A DNA stretch of 60,028 nucleotides from Chitinophaga pinensis (GCA_945865315.1 CAMBDK010000004.1:1-60028); one strand, 5' to 3'. Positions 41,758 through 52,052 are shown, counted from the first letter of the stretch. Notes: generated by a model not told the origin, from the sequence alone. Numbers and translations: made by a program.

Positions 41758-42042
41758 AAAACAAAAGTAAACAATCCTAGTGTTTTAAATTTACCATTCC
41801 TTATTTTATTTTTCCTTTTACAGCCCCCTCATTATTTATTAATTTGACTTCGATTATTAATAATCCTCAAAACATACTGCTTTTGTTGTATTTTTTTTAA
41901 AATGGTAGAACAATGACTGGTTTTTAAAACAAGAATAGCCTAGCAATCGGAAATTTTAGACAAGCCCTAATTATTTGGCATTTAATAAAAAAATTTCGGC
42001 ATTCTTTTCTTTTCAAATATTTAAACTTATGCTGCAGCGAGT

Positions 42043-42054
42043 GGGGGGGGGGGG
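42043..42054 (+). repeat. Homopolymeric G12 tract
   Basis: Twelve consecutive G in an otherwise AT-rich spacer. Tracts like this are prone to slipped-strand mispairing. It lies 114 bp upstream of the aldolase -7 element and about 285 bp upstream of the desulfurase start. Confidence 0.9.
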
Positions 42055-42167
42055 CAAAACTATTGATTCCATTTCCCCCTCCCCAAAAAAATATCTTTTT
42101 ATCCTATCAAAATATTGAATGTGTCTTTAATTTTAACTATTGATTTTAATACTAAATAAAATTTAGG

Positions 42168-42175
42168 TAGCTTTG
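42168..42175 (+). promoter_or_regulatory. Promoter -7 element of the aldolase gene
   Basis: TAGCTTTG matches TAnnTTTG exactly and lies 92 bp before the aldolase start codon. No strong -33 element is visible. Confidence 0.5.
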
Positions 42176-42266
42176 CCTTTCAAAAATTAAAAATATACAT
42201 TTCCTTGTTTTAAGGATTGACGATTTTTTTTTCACTATTTATAATGTATCAATAATTTTATATATA

Positions 42267-43325
42267 ATGACAAACAAAAAAATTGAAGAATTACTAGGTG
42301 CAAGCGCAAATACTTTATTGAATCACCAGTGCAAAACCATTTCAAAAGATCTTATCCAAACTCCTGGTGCAGATTTCGTTGATCGTAATTTTATTTATTC
42401 CAATCGCAACCCTCAGGTCCTTAGGAGTTTAAATCAATTGTATAATTCAGGGCGCCTGGCAGGCTCTGGTTACATGAGTATTTTGCCCGTGGATCAAGGG
42501 ATAGAGCACAGTGCAGGTGCTACTTTCTCCCCCAATCCTATTTATTTTGATTCGGAAAATATTGTAAAACTTGCTGTAGAGGCTGGCTGTAATGCTGTTG
42601 CTTCTACCTTTGGTGTATTGGCATCTGTTTCCCGCAAATACGCCCACAAAATACCCTTCATTGTAAAGTTAAATCACAACGAATTTTTAACCTATCCTAA
42701 TAAATTCGACCAAATTATGTTCGGTTCTGTAGAGGCTGCTTGGAATATGGGGGCGGTTGCTGTTGGTGCAACTATTTATTTTGGATCTGCTGAATCGTCC
42801 AGGCAAATTGTTGAAGTTGCTAAGGCTTTTGAACGTGCTCACGAATTAGGTATGGCAACAATTTTATGGTGCTATACCAGAAATAATGCATTTAAGAAAG
42901 ATGGCGTTGATTATAGTACTGCTGCCGATTTGTCTTCTCAGGCCAATCATCTAGGAGTAACTATTCAAGCGGATATAATTAAGCAAAAACTTTCTGATAA
43001 AAATGGCGGCTATAATGCAATTAATTTTGGAAAAACACATCCTAAAGTATACTCTGAACTAACTACCGACCACCCAATTGATCTTGCTCGTTATCAGGTT
43101 GCTAATTGTTATATGGGGCGCATTGGATTAATTAACTCGGGAGGTGAATCAAAGGGCGATTCAGACTTGTCGGAGGCTACAATTACCGCAGTTATTAATA
43201 AAAGAGCTGGTGGCCAGGGTTTAATTTCTGGTCGTAAAGCATTTCAAAAACCAATGAAACAAGGAATTGAATTGTTAAACACTATTCAAGACGTTTATTT
43301 GGATAAATTGATTAATATTGCTTAA
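42267..43325 (+). CDS. Fructose-bisphosphate aldolase, class I (FbaB-like)
   Basis: A 352-residue archaeal/bacterial-type class I aldolase. Diagnostic stretches are [55 protein letters not shown] and [16 protein letters not shown]. These enzymes form a Schiff base with lysine and need no metal. The enzyme splits fructose-1,6-bisphosphate in glycolysis and gluconeogenesis. It stands 81 bp before accD, a pair that recurs in Bacteroidota. Confidence 0.92.
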   Translation: MTNKKIEELLGASANTLLNHQCKTISKDLIQTPGADFVDRNFIYSNRNPQVLRSLNQLYNSGRLAGSGYMSILPVDQGIEHSAGATFSPNPIYFDSENIVKLAVEAGCNAVASTFGVLASVSRKYAHKIPFIVKLNHNEFLTYPNKFDQIMFGSVEAAWNMGAVAVGATIYFGSAESSRQIVEVAKAFERAHELGMATILWCYTRNNAFKKDGVDYSTAADLSSQANHLGVTIQADIIKQKLSDKNGGYNAINFGKTHPKVYSELTTDHPIDLARYQVANCYMGRIGLINSGGESKGDSDLSEATITAVINKRAGGQGLISGRKAFQKPMKQGIELLNTIQDVYLDKLINIA

Positions 43326-43406
43326 GAAATTGCAATTTTTTTTGTCAATTTAGCTTTTTTTACTGTTCATAATAATTTCGACAACAAAATCTTTAATACT
43401 TGAAAA

Positions 43407-44252
43407 ATGAGTTGGTTTAAACGTGTTAAAAAAGGTATTACTACCTCTACCGAAGATAAAAAGGAAACTCCCGAAGGTTTATGGTATAAATGCCAATCCT
43501 GTAAAAAACTAATATCCTCTAATGAACATGTACAAAATCTTTATGTGTGTTCTCATTGTGATTATCACGAAAAAATTGGCTCTGCCGAATATTTTGAGTT
43601 CATTTTTGATAATAATGAATTTATTGAGTTGAATGCTAACTTAATGGCTGCCGACTCCTTAAGTTTTACCGATACAAAAAAATATTCCGACAGATTAATA
43701 GATACTCGTAAAAAAACAAATTTAACAGACTCTATAAGAACTGCTCATGGTACCGTTGGGGGCGATGATTTAGTAATTGCATGCATGGATTTCACATTTA
43801 TTGGTGGCTCTATGGGGGCTGTAGTTGGTGAGAAAATTGCTCGTGCCATTGATTATTGTATCCTAAAAGGTATTCCCTTATTGATTATTTCTAAATCTGG
43901 GGGTGCTCGTATGATGGAAGCAGCCTTCTCTTTGATGCAAATGGCAAAAACAGCCGCTAAATTATCCCTCTTGGCTCAAGCTAAAATACCTTATATTTCA
44001 TTACTTACCGATCCCACTACTGGTGGCGTTACTGCATCCTATGCAATGCTGGGCGACTTAAATATTGCTGAACCTAACGCTTTAATTGGGTTTGCTGGCC
44101 CTCGCGTAGTTAAAGAAACCATTGGTAAGGACTTGCCTAAAGGTTTTCAAACTTCGGAGTTTTTACTTGAACATGGTTTTTTAGATAAAATTATTAACCG
44201 TAAAGATTTAAAAATTCAGCTGATTCAATTGCTTGGCTTTTTTAAAAATTAA
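43407..44252 (+). CDS. accD: Acetyl-CoA carboxylase carboxyltransferase beta
   Basis: A 281-residue subunit of acetyl-CoA carboxyltransferase, which makes malonyl-CoA with AccA. The N-terminal zinc ribbon is complete (Cys29, Cys32, Cys48, Cys51). The crotonase-like core follows with [32 protein letters not shown] and [17 protein letters not shown]. The length is normal. No accA is in the window. Confidence 0.95.
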   Translation: MSWFKRVKKGITTSTEDKKETPEGLWYKCQSCKKLISSNEHVQNLYVCSHCDYHEKIGSAEYFEFIFDNNEFIELNANLMAADSLSFTDTKKYSDRLIDTRKKTNLTDSIRTAHGTVGGDDLVIACMDFTFIGGSMGAVVGEKIARAIDYCILKGIPLLIISKSGGARMMEAAFSLMQMAKTAAKLSLLAQAKIPYISLLTDPTTGGVTASYAMLGDLNIAEPNALIGFAGPRVVKETIGKDLPKGFQTSEFLLEHGFLDKIINRKDLKIQLIQLLGFFKN

Positions 44253-44346
44253 TTGCCGAAGCTTTAAATAATTCAATTGGTTTATGAGAATGCAACTTTG
44301 AACGAAAAAACTGCATCTGCAGTTAATATAATAGTCCAACTTAAAA

Positions 44347-44736
44347 ATGAAAAAAATATTCCTTTTATTATTTTCTATCTTTTTATCTGATATTTCTAAC
44401 GCTCAAGGTAAAAGTTTCGATGTGCGTTTACTTTCTAAGTTTTCAGAAATTGAATTAATCCAAATGGAAAAAAATAATTCTGAAACATTAAAATATTGGA
44501 ACTTTTTTGCTGCCAATGCCTTTCAAATTATCGCCTTGCCAAGCCAAAAATCTAATGCCCATGAAATAAGGGGGCAGGTTAAAATTATTGATTTAAATAA
44601 TGTAAACATTTTCGATATGAAATTGTATCCTTTGCCAAAGGATTACCAATACTATCGAATTGAAGAAAGCAATAAGCTCTTGGTGATTTTTTCGGAGGAA
44701 CAACTGAAAACAAAATATTCAAAACAAATTAAATAA
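44347..44736 (+). CDS. Small exported protein of unknown function
   Basis: A 129-residue protein with a clear signal peptide (MKKIFLLLFSIFLSDISNAQ). The mature part begins GKSFDVRLLSKFSEIELIQM and includes YWNFFAANAFQII and LYPLPKDYQYYRI. I do not recognise a family. It ends 9 bp before the CUB/P-domain T9SS cargo gene, so it is very probably cotranscribed and may be an envelope partner of that protein. Confidence 0.7.
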   Translation: MKKIFLLLFSIFLSDISNAQGKSFDVRLLSKFSEIELIQMEKNNSETLKYWNFFAANAFQIIALPSQKSNAHEIRGQVKIIDLNNVNIFDMKLYPLPKDYQYYRIEESNKLLVIFSEEQLKTKYSKQIK

Positions 44737-44745
44737 CTGTATCCA

Positions 44746-47181
44746 ATGAATTTAAAAATTATTTTTATTCTGTTATTTTCTATTGTAAATGCTCTTTTTT
44801 CGCATGCCCAAATTTTAATAACGGATGCCGATAATGGCACCTCCAACCCAGTTGCTTGTCCCTCTTTTAATGATGGTTCTGTTCAGAATTTTTTTGATTC
44901 GGGCGCTGCTGCAGCCGATTATAGCAGCAATGAAAATGAAGTAATTACTTTATGTCCCGATTTAGTTAATGGTGGTAAACTTTCTGTTTCTTTTGCCACT
45001 AATATTGGTTTTACATGGGATGTGAAGGGTTCGGATACACTATACATCTATGATGGTTCAAGTACAGCAGCCCCCTTAATAGGCGCCTACAATAGTGTTA
45101 CCAATCCTAATGGCCTTTTTATTACTGCCAGCTGGACCAATACAAGTGGTTGTTTAACTTTTAAATTTGTATCGGATGGCGCAACTGTAGGAACAGGGTG
45201 GGGGGCAAACATTTCTTGCGGTAACCCTCCTCAGCCTTTTAACTCCCATATTAAGGCGTTTTTAAATGGACTGGGCACCGATCTTTTAAATCCGGCAGAT
45301 ACAGGTTATGTCGATATTTGTTTTGGTGATTCTATATTATTTATGGCTTCTGGTACTTATCCTTATTCTCCTGTTTTTCCTGCTACATTTCCTGGTTATA
45401 TTCAAAATGATAATAACTGTAGTTATTTATGGGATATTTCTGATGGATCTTCCGCCAATACTAATACTATATGGTTTAAACCACCCAATAGGGTAGGTTA
45501 TTTAGTTAAATTGAGAATGACCGACCCTGTTAATAACATTGATGTTATTCAATGTAAAATCAGAGTTTCTACTATCCCTAGTTTTGCCCAAATGGCAGGT
45601 GCTCTTGATAATACCATTTGCCTGGGTGAATCTACTGTAATAATTGGCGGGGTTGCAAATGGCAATACAGTTGGCGTTGCTGGAACCCAATCATCCTTTG
45701 AAACAGGTGGCGTTTTTGCCGGTCTTACTTATTTGCCCGATGGGTCCGGAGCAAATTATACCACTAGTGTTGCAATAACTGGTTTTTTACCCGGACAAAC
45801 CATTAATAGCGCTTCCGACATTCAACAAATGTGTATCACTATGGAACACTCCTTTTTGGGTGATTTAGAAATGACGCTTACTTGTCCTAATGGTACTGAA
45901 GTATCAATTTTTAATGGGTATGATGGGTTTGGTTTCCCAGGTGAGTTGGTTCCTGGTGGATTTGGTGGTGGTGGAACCTTTTTAGGTCAAGCTGATGATA
46001 ATGGAAATGGAACACCAGGTATTGGTTGGGAATATTGTTTTGCTTCAAATGCTGCTTGGGGTAATTTCGCTGTTGAATATGCTACTAATAATTTTACTTC
46101 TGTGTCTTCCCCTTCTTTGGGTTCGTCCATGCCTTTAGGAACGTATAAGCCGGAAGGGAATTATTCCAGCTTTATTGGATGTCCCATAAATGGAAACTGG
46201 ACCATCACCGTTAGAGACAATCAAGGTATTGATGATGGTTATATTTTTGAATGGGGAGTTTTCTTTAATCCTCTTATTAACCCTAATTCAGAGTATTATA
46301 CACCCTCAATTGTTTCTGAAAGCTGGCAACCCGACCCCACCATTATATCAGGCCAAAATGATACTGCTATTACAGTAAAACCTACCGTTCTGGGACCTCA
46401 TTCCTATACTTTTTCCGTTACTGATAATTTTGGTTGCACCTACGATACCACTGTTACTATTCAGGTTTTGGGCCTTACGGAATCCTTCTCAAGCGTGCAA
46501 ACTTGTGATAACTTCCAACAAATAACAGGTATGGCTGCTCCGGGTACCGTTAGCTGGACAATTGATGCTCAGCCTCTGGGTTCAAATGTTATTTTTAGCC
46601 CCAGCACAAATGCTTTAAACCCATTGATTACAGTAAATAAACCTGGTGAATACCAAATTAAGATAACGGATAACGTTTGTAACCATGCTACAGCTGTCAC
46701 CATTCAGTTTTTGGATGATCCTCATCCCAATATAAAGGATACTTCGCTTTGCTTAAATAATATATTGGCGCTGCTTGCCTCAGGTGGAGGATTGGGCTCA
46801 AGCTATTTATGGAGTAATGGTTCTGTTGATTCTATAACTCAAATAACAGAAAGTGGAACTTATTATGTTGCTGCTACCAACCTATGTGCAACTATTACTG
46901 ATTCTGCTGCCGTTGTCTTTTTTTCCTGCGATTTGAATGTCCCAAATGTGCTTACTCCTAATGGTAATGATTTAAATGAATTGTTTTATTTGAAAAATTT
47001 GGAATTCTATCCAAACACTGCATTAATCATTTTTAACAGATGGGGAGCCAAACTATTTGAAACGGATAACTACCAAAACGACTGGAAGGGAAGTAAATAC
47101 AACGATGGAGTTTATTATTATATCCTTTCAGGCCCTAAATTAATTGAACCTCAGACTGGCTTTTTTCAAATTATAAGATAA
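44746..47181 (+). CDS. CUB/P-domain T9SS type B cargo
   Basis: An 811-residue secreted protein. The signal peptide ends SHAQ. A CUB-like beta sandwich covers about residues 60-160 (WDVKGSDTLYIYDGSS, LTFKFVSDG), a PKD-like region about 180-280, and a proprotein-convertase P-like domain about 330-510 (MEHSFLGDLEMTLTCPNG, GNWTITVRDNQGIDDGYIF). Ig-like segments follow. The C-terminus NVLTPNGNDLNELF, FNRWGAKLFET and DWKGSKYNDGVYYY is a CHU_C type B sorting domain. No protease domain is present although P domains usually accompany subtilases, so binding rather than catalysis is likely. Confidence 0.88.
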   Translation: MNLKIIFILLFSIVNALFSHAQILITDADNGTSNPVACPSFNDGSVQNFFDSGAAAADYSSNENEVITLCPDLVNGGKLSVSFATNIGFTWDVKGSDTLYIYDGSSTAAPLIGAYNSVTNPNGLFITASWTNTSGCLTFKFVSDGATVGTGWGANISCGNPPQPFNSHIKAFLNGLGTDLLNPADTGYVDICFGDSILFMASGTYPYSPVFPATFPGYIQNDNNCSYLWDISDGSSANTNTIWFKPPNRVGYLVKLRMTDPVNNIDVIQCKIRVSTIPSFAQMAGALDNTICLGESTVIIGGVANGNTVGVAGTQSSFETGGVFAGLTYLPDGSGANYTTSVAITGFLPGQTINSASDIQQMCITMEHSFLGDLEMTLTCPNGTEVSIFNGYDGFGFPGELVPGGFGGGGTFLGQADDNGNGTPGIGWEYCFASNAAWGNFAVEYATNNFTSVSSPSLGSSMPLGTYKPEGNYSSFIGCPINGNWTITVRDNQGIDDGYIFEWGVFFNPLINPNSEYYTPSIVSESWQPDPTIISGQNDTAITVKPTVLGPHSYTFSVTDNFGCTYDTTVTIQVLGLTESFSSVQTCDNFQQITGMAAPGTVSWTIDAQPLGSNVIFSPSTNALNPLITVNKPGEYQIKITDNVCNHATAVTIQFLDDPHPNIKDTSLCLNNILALLASGGGLGSSYLWSNGSVDSITQITESGTYYVAATNLCATITDSAAVVFFSCDLNVPNVLTPNGNDLNELFYLKNLEFYPNTALIIFNRWGAKLFETDNYQNDWKGSKYNDGVYYYILSGPKLIEPQTGFFQIIR

Positions 47182-47277
47182 TTGCTCTCCAGTATTGTTG
47201 ATGAATTATAATTTTAATGGTAGCTAAATAATAAATTTCTCCCATTTTGAATTTAATGTTTACGTTCGTTTAATTAT

Positions 47278-47285
47278 TAACTTTG
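47278..47285 (+). promoter_or_regulatory. Promoter -7 element of pruA
   Basis: TAACTTTG, an exact TAnnTTTG, lies 48 bp before the pruA start. A TTTG at 47246-47249 is probably too far upstream (28 bp) to be its -33 partner. Confidence 0.5.
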
Positions 47286-47333
47286 ACCCTCGAATTATTA
47301 ATTCATAAATTTTTATTTTTAAAATAACCCACC

Positions 47334-48974
47334 ATGCCAAAAGGATTTTATACTGTCCCCGTTCCTGTGAATGAACCTGTAAAAAGTTATGCTGTAGCTA
47401 GTGCAGAAAGAATCGCATTAAAAGCGATGCTTCATGAATTGCGCTCTCAGGAATTAGACATACCCATGTACATTGGTGGTAAGGAGGTTCGTAGTAATGA
47501 TAAAGTTCGGCTTGCTCCTCCTCACGATCACAAACATACCTTGGCCTATTTTCATAAAAGTACTAAAGAGCATGTAAAACAAGCCATTGATGCAGCTTTA
47601 GCTGCCAAGCAATCCTGGGAAGAATTGCCTTGGGAACACCGCGCAAGTATTTTTTTAAAAGCTGCAGAGTTAATTGCTGGTCCATATCGTGCTAAATTAA
47701 ATGCTGCAACCATGCTGGGCCAGTCAAAAAATGCATACCAAGCTGAAATTGACGCCTCTTGTGAACTTGTTGATTTTCTGCGCTTTAACGTGCTTTATAT
47801 GACTGAAATATATAAACAACAACCTCCCGTTGCAGGTACCGGATTTGGTGTTTGGAACCGTTTGGAACAGCGCCCCCTGGAAGGATTTATTTATGCTTTA
47901 ACCCCTTTTAATTTCACTGCTATTGCAGGGAATTTACCAACTGCATGCGCAATGATGGGTAATGTAGTAGTTTGGAAACCTTCCAACACGCAAGTATATT
48001 CAGCAAATGTTTTGATGGAAATATTTATGAAAGCGGGTATCCCTGATGGCGTTATTAATTTAGTTTACCCTTCCGGACCAGATGCTGCTGAGGTGATATT
48101 TGCACACCCCGATTTTGCAGGGATACATTTTACTGGCTCTACTGAAGTATTTCAAAATATATGGAAAACAATTGGTAATAATATTCATAAGTTTAAAACC
48201 TACCCCCGCATTGTAGGTGAAACGGGTGGTAAAGATTTTATTTTGGCACATAAATCCGCCGAGGCTACAGTTTTGGCAACTGCTTTAAGCCGAGGTGCTT
48301 TTGAATACCAGGGACAAAAATGTTCCGCCGCTTCTCGCGCCTATATCCCCAGTAATCTATGGGAAGAGGTAAAACTGTTGCTCATTAATGATCTGAAATC
48401 TTTTAAAATTGGCCCAACCGAAAATTTTACAAATTTTATTAATGCCGTAATCGATGAAAAATCATTTGATAAATTAGCTAAATATATTGATGCAGCTAAA
48501 AATGATAAGGAAATTGAAATCCTTATTGGAGGGAATTGCGACAAGTCTGCTGGTTATTTTATTGAACCTACAATTATTGTGACTAAAAACCCAAGCTATG
48601 CTACTATGTGTGAAGAGCTATTTGGGCCCGTTTTAACCATTTATGTTTACGACGCTGATAAATTTGACGAAATCCTTAAAGTTGTTGACGCTACTTCTAT
48701 TTATGCATTAACGGGTGCAATTATTGCTCAAGATAGGTATGCAATTGAAAAAGCAACAAGAGCCTTGCGCAATGCTGCTGGTAACTTTTATATCAATGAT
48801 AAATGCACTGGTGCAGTTGTTGGCCAACAGCCATTTGGTGGTGCCAGAGGGTCTGGGACAAATGATAAAGCTGGAGCAATGATAAATTTACTGCGCTGGG
48901 TTTCTCCTCGTACCATTAAAGAAACATTTGCTCCCCCAACAGATTATAAGTACCCATTTTTAATTGCTGATTAA
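47334..48974 (+). CDS. pruA: 1-pyrroline-5-carboxylate dehydrogenase
   Basis: A 546-residue aldehyde dehydrogenase that oxidises glutamate semialdehyde to glutamate in proline catabolism. NAD-binding and catalytic motifs are intact: ALTPFNFTAIAGN, VVWKPSNTQ, FTGSTEVFQ, GETGGKDF (Glu296) and QGQKCSAASRAY (Cys330). The 40-residue N-terminal extension is typical of the long bacterial/mitochondrial-type enzyme. No proline dehydrogenase gene is adjacent. Confidence 0.94.
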   Translation: MPKGFYTVPVPVNEPVKSYAVASAERIALKAMLHELRSQELDIPMYIGGKEVRSNDKVRLAPPHDHKHTLAYFHKSTKEHVKQAIDAALAAKQSWEELPWEHRASIFLKAAELIAGPYRAKLNAATMLGQSKNAYQAEIDASCELVDFLRFNVLYMTEIYKQQPPVAGTGFGVWNRLEQRPLEGFIYALTPFNFTAIAGNLPTACAMMGNVVVWKPSNTQVYSANVLMEIFMKAGIPDGVINLVYPSGPDAAEVIFAHPDFAGIHFTGSTEVFQNIWKTIGNNIHKFKTYPRIVGETGGKDFILAHKSAEATVLATALSRGAFEYQGQKCSAASRAYIPSNLWEEVKLLLINDLKSFKIGPTENFTNFINAVIDEKSFDKLAKYIDAAKNDKEIEILIGGNCDKSAGYFIEPTIIVTKNPSYATMCEELFGPVLTIYVYDADKFDEILKVVDATSIYALTGAIIAQDRYAIEKATRALRNAAGNFYINDKCTGAVVGQQPFGGARGSGTNDKAGAMINLLRWVSPRTIKETFAPPTDYKYPFLIAD

Positions 48975-48991
48975 ATTAGCTTAAATATCCA

Positions 48992-49018
48992 CATTTCAAA
49001 GAATATTTTTTTGAAATG
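48992..49018 (+). terminator. Hairpin after pruA
   Basis: A perfect 9-bp stem CATTTCAAA/TTTGAAATG with a 9-nt loop begins 18 bp after the pruA stop. It lacks a T run on the + side, so termination is uncertain. Confidence 0.4.
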
Positions 49019-49025
49019 CTACTCA

Positions 49026-49267
49026 TAAGTGAAGTTTTCGAAATAAATCCGTAAATTAAATGGTTCAAAAACTGTGTGTTTTTTTTTGTCTTGATACAAA
49101 AGAAACAAAAAATCAATAACAAACGATTCCTCCCCACCTGCGATACTGCATCGCGTTTGTTCATTCCTCAAGCACCTTTTCATAAGGATGTTTTTTGCAA
49201 AAAAATGAAAGCATCTGTTTTTATTAATATATCTGTTTTGTCGAAATTTTTTTTAAAGATTTACTAA
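49026..49267 (+). mobile_element. MITE-like repeat, copy C
   Basis: A nearly full-length copy (242 bp) in the pruA-rpsA spacer, 8 bp after the pruA hairpin. The left end is TAAGTGAAGTTTTCGAAATA; the right end is TTTACTAA. Both internal hairpins are present, the first with one extra mismatch. Confidence 0.85.
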
Positions 49268-49570
49268 GAAGCAATCGTTTCGGAATGTTTTACCACCTAT
49301 TCTTTGCATCTAGTGCTATAAAAACTTTTAAAAGGTCATTTTGGTAGCCTGCTTTATTGTTTTAAAAAACACTATCCTCTTAAAATCAATAGTTTAGATT
49401 GAATATCGGGACTAAATAAATCATAATGTCAAAATATATCCATGTTGATAAGTTTTAAGCTTTGCCTAATTGTTTGCTATTCAGTTAGTTTTGTTAGTCA
49501 GCTTAACTCTTTTAGAGCTATTCCGGCTCAATAAAAATCAAATTTTAACCTTAATTACATTAAAAGTCCT

Positions 49571-49578
49571 TATCTTTG
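49571..49578 (+). promoter_or_regulatory. Promoter -7 element of rpsA
   Basis: TATCTTTG, an exact TAnnTTTG, lies 91 bp before rpsA. The rest of the 49268-49669 spacer shows no gene; a short AATCTCTAAATTAAGAGAG hairpin-like stretch follows the promoter in the leader. Confidence 0.55.
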
Positions 49579-49669
49579 CAATCTCTAAATTAAGAGAGAT
49601 AAAAATTTATAGTACTAACCCCTTCAGTTTTAATAAAAATTTTTAACTGAATACAAACAAATTAATACA

Positions 49670-51514
49670 ATGTCTGAAACAGAAACAGAAACATTAAAAA
49701 CAACAGCAAAAGCTACAACTCCTGTAGATTTAGAAAATTTTGATTGGAGCGCAGTTGGTAAAAAGCAAGAAGGCTATACAAAAGAAGAGCGTGAAAAATT
49801 AGAGGCTGTTTATGAGAAAACGCTTAAATCAGTTGCCACCAATGAAATTATTGATGGTAAAGTTGTTGCAAAAAATAATAAAGAAGTTGTTGTTAATATT
49901 GGATATAAATCAGATGGCGTTGTTCAGCTAACTGAATTTCGTTATAACCCCGATTTAAAAATTGGTGACATAGTAGAAGTATACATTGAAAGTCAGGAAG
50001 ACAAAAATGGTCAGTTAATACTTTCTCACAAAACTGCCCGTGCAATGAAATCTTGGGAAAGGGTTAATAGCGCATTAGAAACAGGTGAAATAATTCAAGG
50101 ATTTGTTAAGTGCCGCACAAAAGGTGGATTAATTGCCGATGTATTTGGTATCGAAGCATTTTTACCTGGTTCTCAAATTGATGTTAAGCCAATTCGTGAT
50201 TATGATGTTTATGTTGGAAAAACAATGGAATTTAAAGTCGTTAAAATTAATAACGAATTTAAAAATGTTGTAGTTTCTCATAAAGCACTTATTGAAGCAG
50301 AATTAGAAGTTCAGAAAAAAGAAATCATTTCTAAATTAGAAAAAGGTCAAGTATTAGAAGGTACAGTTAAAAATATTACATCTTACGGTGTATTTATCGA
50401 TTTAGGTGGTGTGGATGGTTTGGTTCATATTACTGATCTTGCATGGGGGCGTATCAATCACCCAGAAGAAATTGTTAAATTAGATCAAAAGATTAATGTT
50501 GTTATCCTTGATTTCGATAATGAGAAAAAACGCATCGCTTTAGGTTTAAAACAACTTTCTGCACATCCTTGGGATTCTTTAAAAGCAGATTTAGCTATTG
50601 GAGATAAAATTAAAGGTAAGGTAGTTGTAGTAGCTGATTATGGCGCATTTGTTGAAATTGCTCCTGGTGTTGAAGGCTTAATCCATGTTTCTGAAATGAG
50701 CTGGAGCCAGCATTTACGCACTGCTAACGATTTCTTGAAAGTTGGTAATGAAGTTGAGGCCCAAGTTTTAACACTTGATCGTGATGATAGAAAAATGTCA
50801 TTAGGTATTAAACAATTGGTACCCGACCCTTGGTCTGTTGTAATTGATAAATATGCTAAAGGAACTAAACATACAGCTACTGTTCGTAACTTCACCAATT
50901 TTGGTATTTTTGTTGAGCTAGAAGAAGGTGTAGATGGATTAATTCATATTTCAGACCTTTCTTGGTCTAAAAAAATTAAACACCCATCTGAATTCACTAA
51001 ACTGAATGACGTTATAAATGTGGTTGTTCTAGAAATTGATGGTGAAAACCGCAGATTAAGTTTAGGACATAAACAATTAGAAGAAAACCCTTGGGATGTT
51101 TTTGAAACAATATTTACCATAGATTCAGTTCATCAAGGTACTATCATTAATTTAATCGAAAAAGGTGCTATTGTTTCAATGCCATATGGTGTAGAAGCAT
51201 TTGCTCCAACACGTCATTTGGTTAAAGCGGATGGTACTGCTGCTAAATCGGAAGATGTATTGGAATTTAAAATACTTGAGTTTAATAAAGAAGGAAAAAA
51301 GATTATTGTTTCTCATAGCAAAATATATGAAGAGGTAATAGCTTCAGAAAAAGCAGTTGTTAGCAATGAAAAGAAAACTGCTGGAGAGGATAAAAAAACC
51401 GCTAAAAAAGTAAAAGATGGTCCTGAAAAAAATACGCTTGGCGACATGGATGTTCTTTCTAAAATAAAAGCAGATATGGAGAAAATGGAAAATAAAGCAA
51501 AATCAGCAGAATAA
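49670..51514 (+). CDS. rpsA: 30S ribosomal protein S1
   Basis: A 614-residue ribosomal protein that carries mRNA to the 30S subunit. At least five to six S1 (OB-fold) repeats are visible, with the recurring patterns GxVxxIxxYGVFIDLGGVDGLVHI, VVADYGAFVEIAPGVEGLIHVSE-like and FTNFGIFVELEEGVDGLIHIS (each given only in part). The N-terminal 40 residues are acidic and the C-terminal 50 are Lys/Glu-rich and low complexity, as in other Bacteroidota S1 proteins. A strong terminator follows. Confidence 0.95.
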   Translation: MSETETETLKTTAKATTPVDLENFDWSAVGKKQEGYTKEEREKLEAVYEKTLKSVATNEIIDGKVVAKNNKEVVVNIGYKSDGVVQLTEFRYNPDLKIGDIVEVYIESQEDKNGQLILSHKTARAMKSWERVNSALETGEIIQGFVKCRTKGGLIADVFGIEAFLPGSQIDVKPIRDYDVYVGKTMEFKVVKINNEFKNVVVSHKALIEAELEVQKKEIISKLEKGQVLEGTVKNITSYGVFIDLGGVDGLVHITDLAWGRINHPEEIVKLDQKINVVILDFDNEKKRIALGLKQLSAHPWDSLKADLAIGDKIKGKVVVVADYGAFVEIAPGVEGLIHVSEMSWSQHLRTANDFLKVGNEVEAQVLTLDRDDRKMSLGIKQLVPDPWSVVIDKYAKGTKHTATVRNFTNFGIFVELEEGVDGLIHISDLSWSKKIKHPSEFTKLNDVINVVVLEIDGENRRLSLGHKQLEENPWDVFETIFTIDSVHQGTIINLIEKGAIVSMPYGVEAFAPTRHLVKADGTAAKSEDVLEFKILEFNKEGKKIIVSHSKIYEEVIASEKAVVSNEKKTAGEDKKTAKKVKDGPEKNTLGDMDVLSKIKADMEKMENKAKSAE

Positions 51515-51530
51515 TTTTAGTCCTGTTTTT

Positions 51531-51550
51531 ATTCTGTTAGTTAACAGAAT
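51531..51550. repeat. Inverted repeat just after rpsA
   Basis: ATTCTGTTA/TAACAGAAT, a 9-bp perfect pair separated by two bases, starts 16 bp after the rpsA stop and 30 bp before the main terminator. It may extend the 3' structure of the rpsA mRNA. Confidence 0.6.
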
Positions 51551-51580
51551 AAATCTAAAAATCACGCCATGGTTTTTAGT

Positions 51581-51612
51581 AAACCTCACCCAATTGGGTG
51601 AGGTTTTTTTTT
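51581..51612 (+). terminator. Intrinsic terminator of rpsA
   Basis: CCTCACCC/GGGTGAGG with an AATT loop, embedded in an A run on the left and nine T on the right, makes a strong terminator that could work in both directions. Confidence 0.9.
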
Positions 51613-51744
51613 ATTGAAATTTTAATTGGAATATTCCTTTGGTAAAAAAAAGCAGGATTGCTTGTATAGTATACCTGACAGATCTTTTTTTATTCTGTAA
51701 AATGCTTCATTCATCTATAGTATTTGTCCTAAAAAAAAATCATT

Positions 51745-51934
51745 ATAGTGAAGTTTTCGCAATAAATCCGCAAATTAAATGGTTCAAAAACTGTGTGTTT
51801 TTCTTTTGTCTTGATACAAAAGAAACAAAAAATCAAGAACAAACGATTTTTTCCCAACTGCAACACTGCATCGCGTTTGTTCATTTCTCACGCGCGTTTT
51901 CATAAAGATATTTTTTGCAAAAAAATGAAAGCAT
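51745..51934 (+). mobile_element. MITE-like repeat, copy D, right end missing
   Basis: About 190 bp that match the family from the left end (ATAGTGAAGTTTTCG) through both hairpins up to AAAAAAATGAAAGCAT; the last 50 bp and the right terminal repeat are lost. It lies between rpsA and lptB. The remainder of 51613-52052 shows no gene. Confidence 0.85.
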
Positions 51935-52052
51935 TGGTATAAATCGAACATTATCGACAGACTCTAATTACTGGAAGGTAATTTGATAGTTGTTTTGGGG
52001 TGTTTTTTTGAAAGGTGTTTTTATGTTTTTTTTTAAAAGTATAATAATAATT

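Larger units (their letters stand above)
41758..42266. other. Divergent spacer with G12 tract
   Basis: A 509-bp region between the divergent desulfurase and aldolase genes. No gene is visible. It holds a -7 element for each side and, near the middle, a run of twelve G at 42043-42054 followed 20 bp later by CCCCCTCCCC (42075-42084), which could pair with it. Confidence 0.6.
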
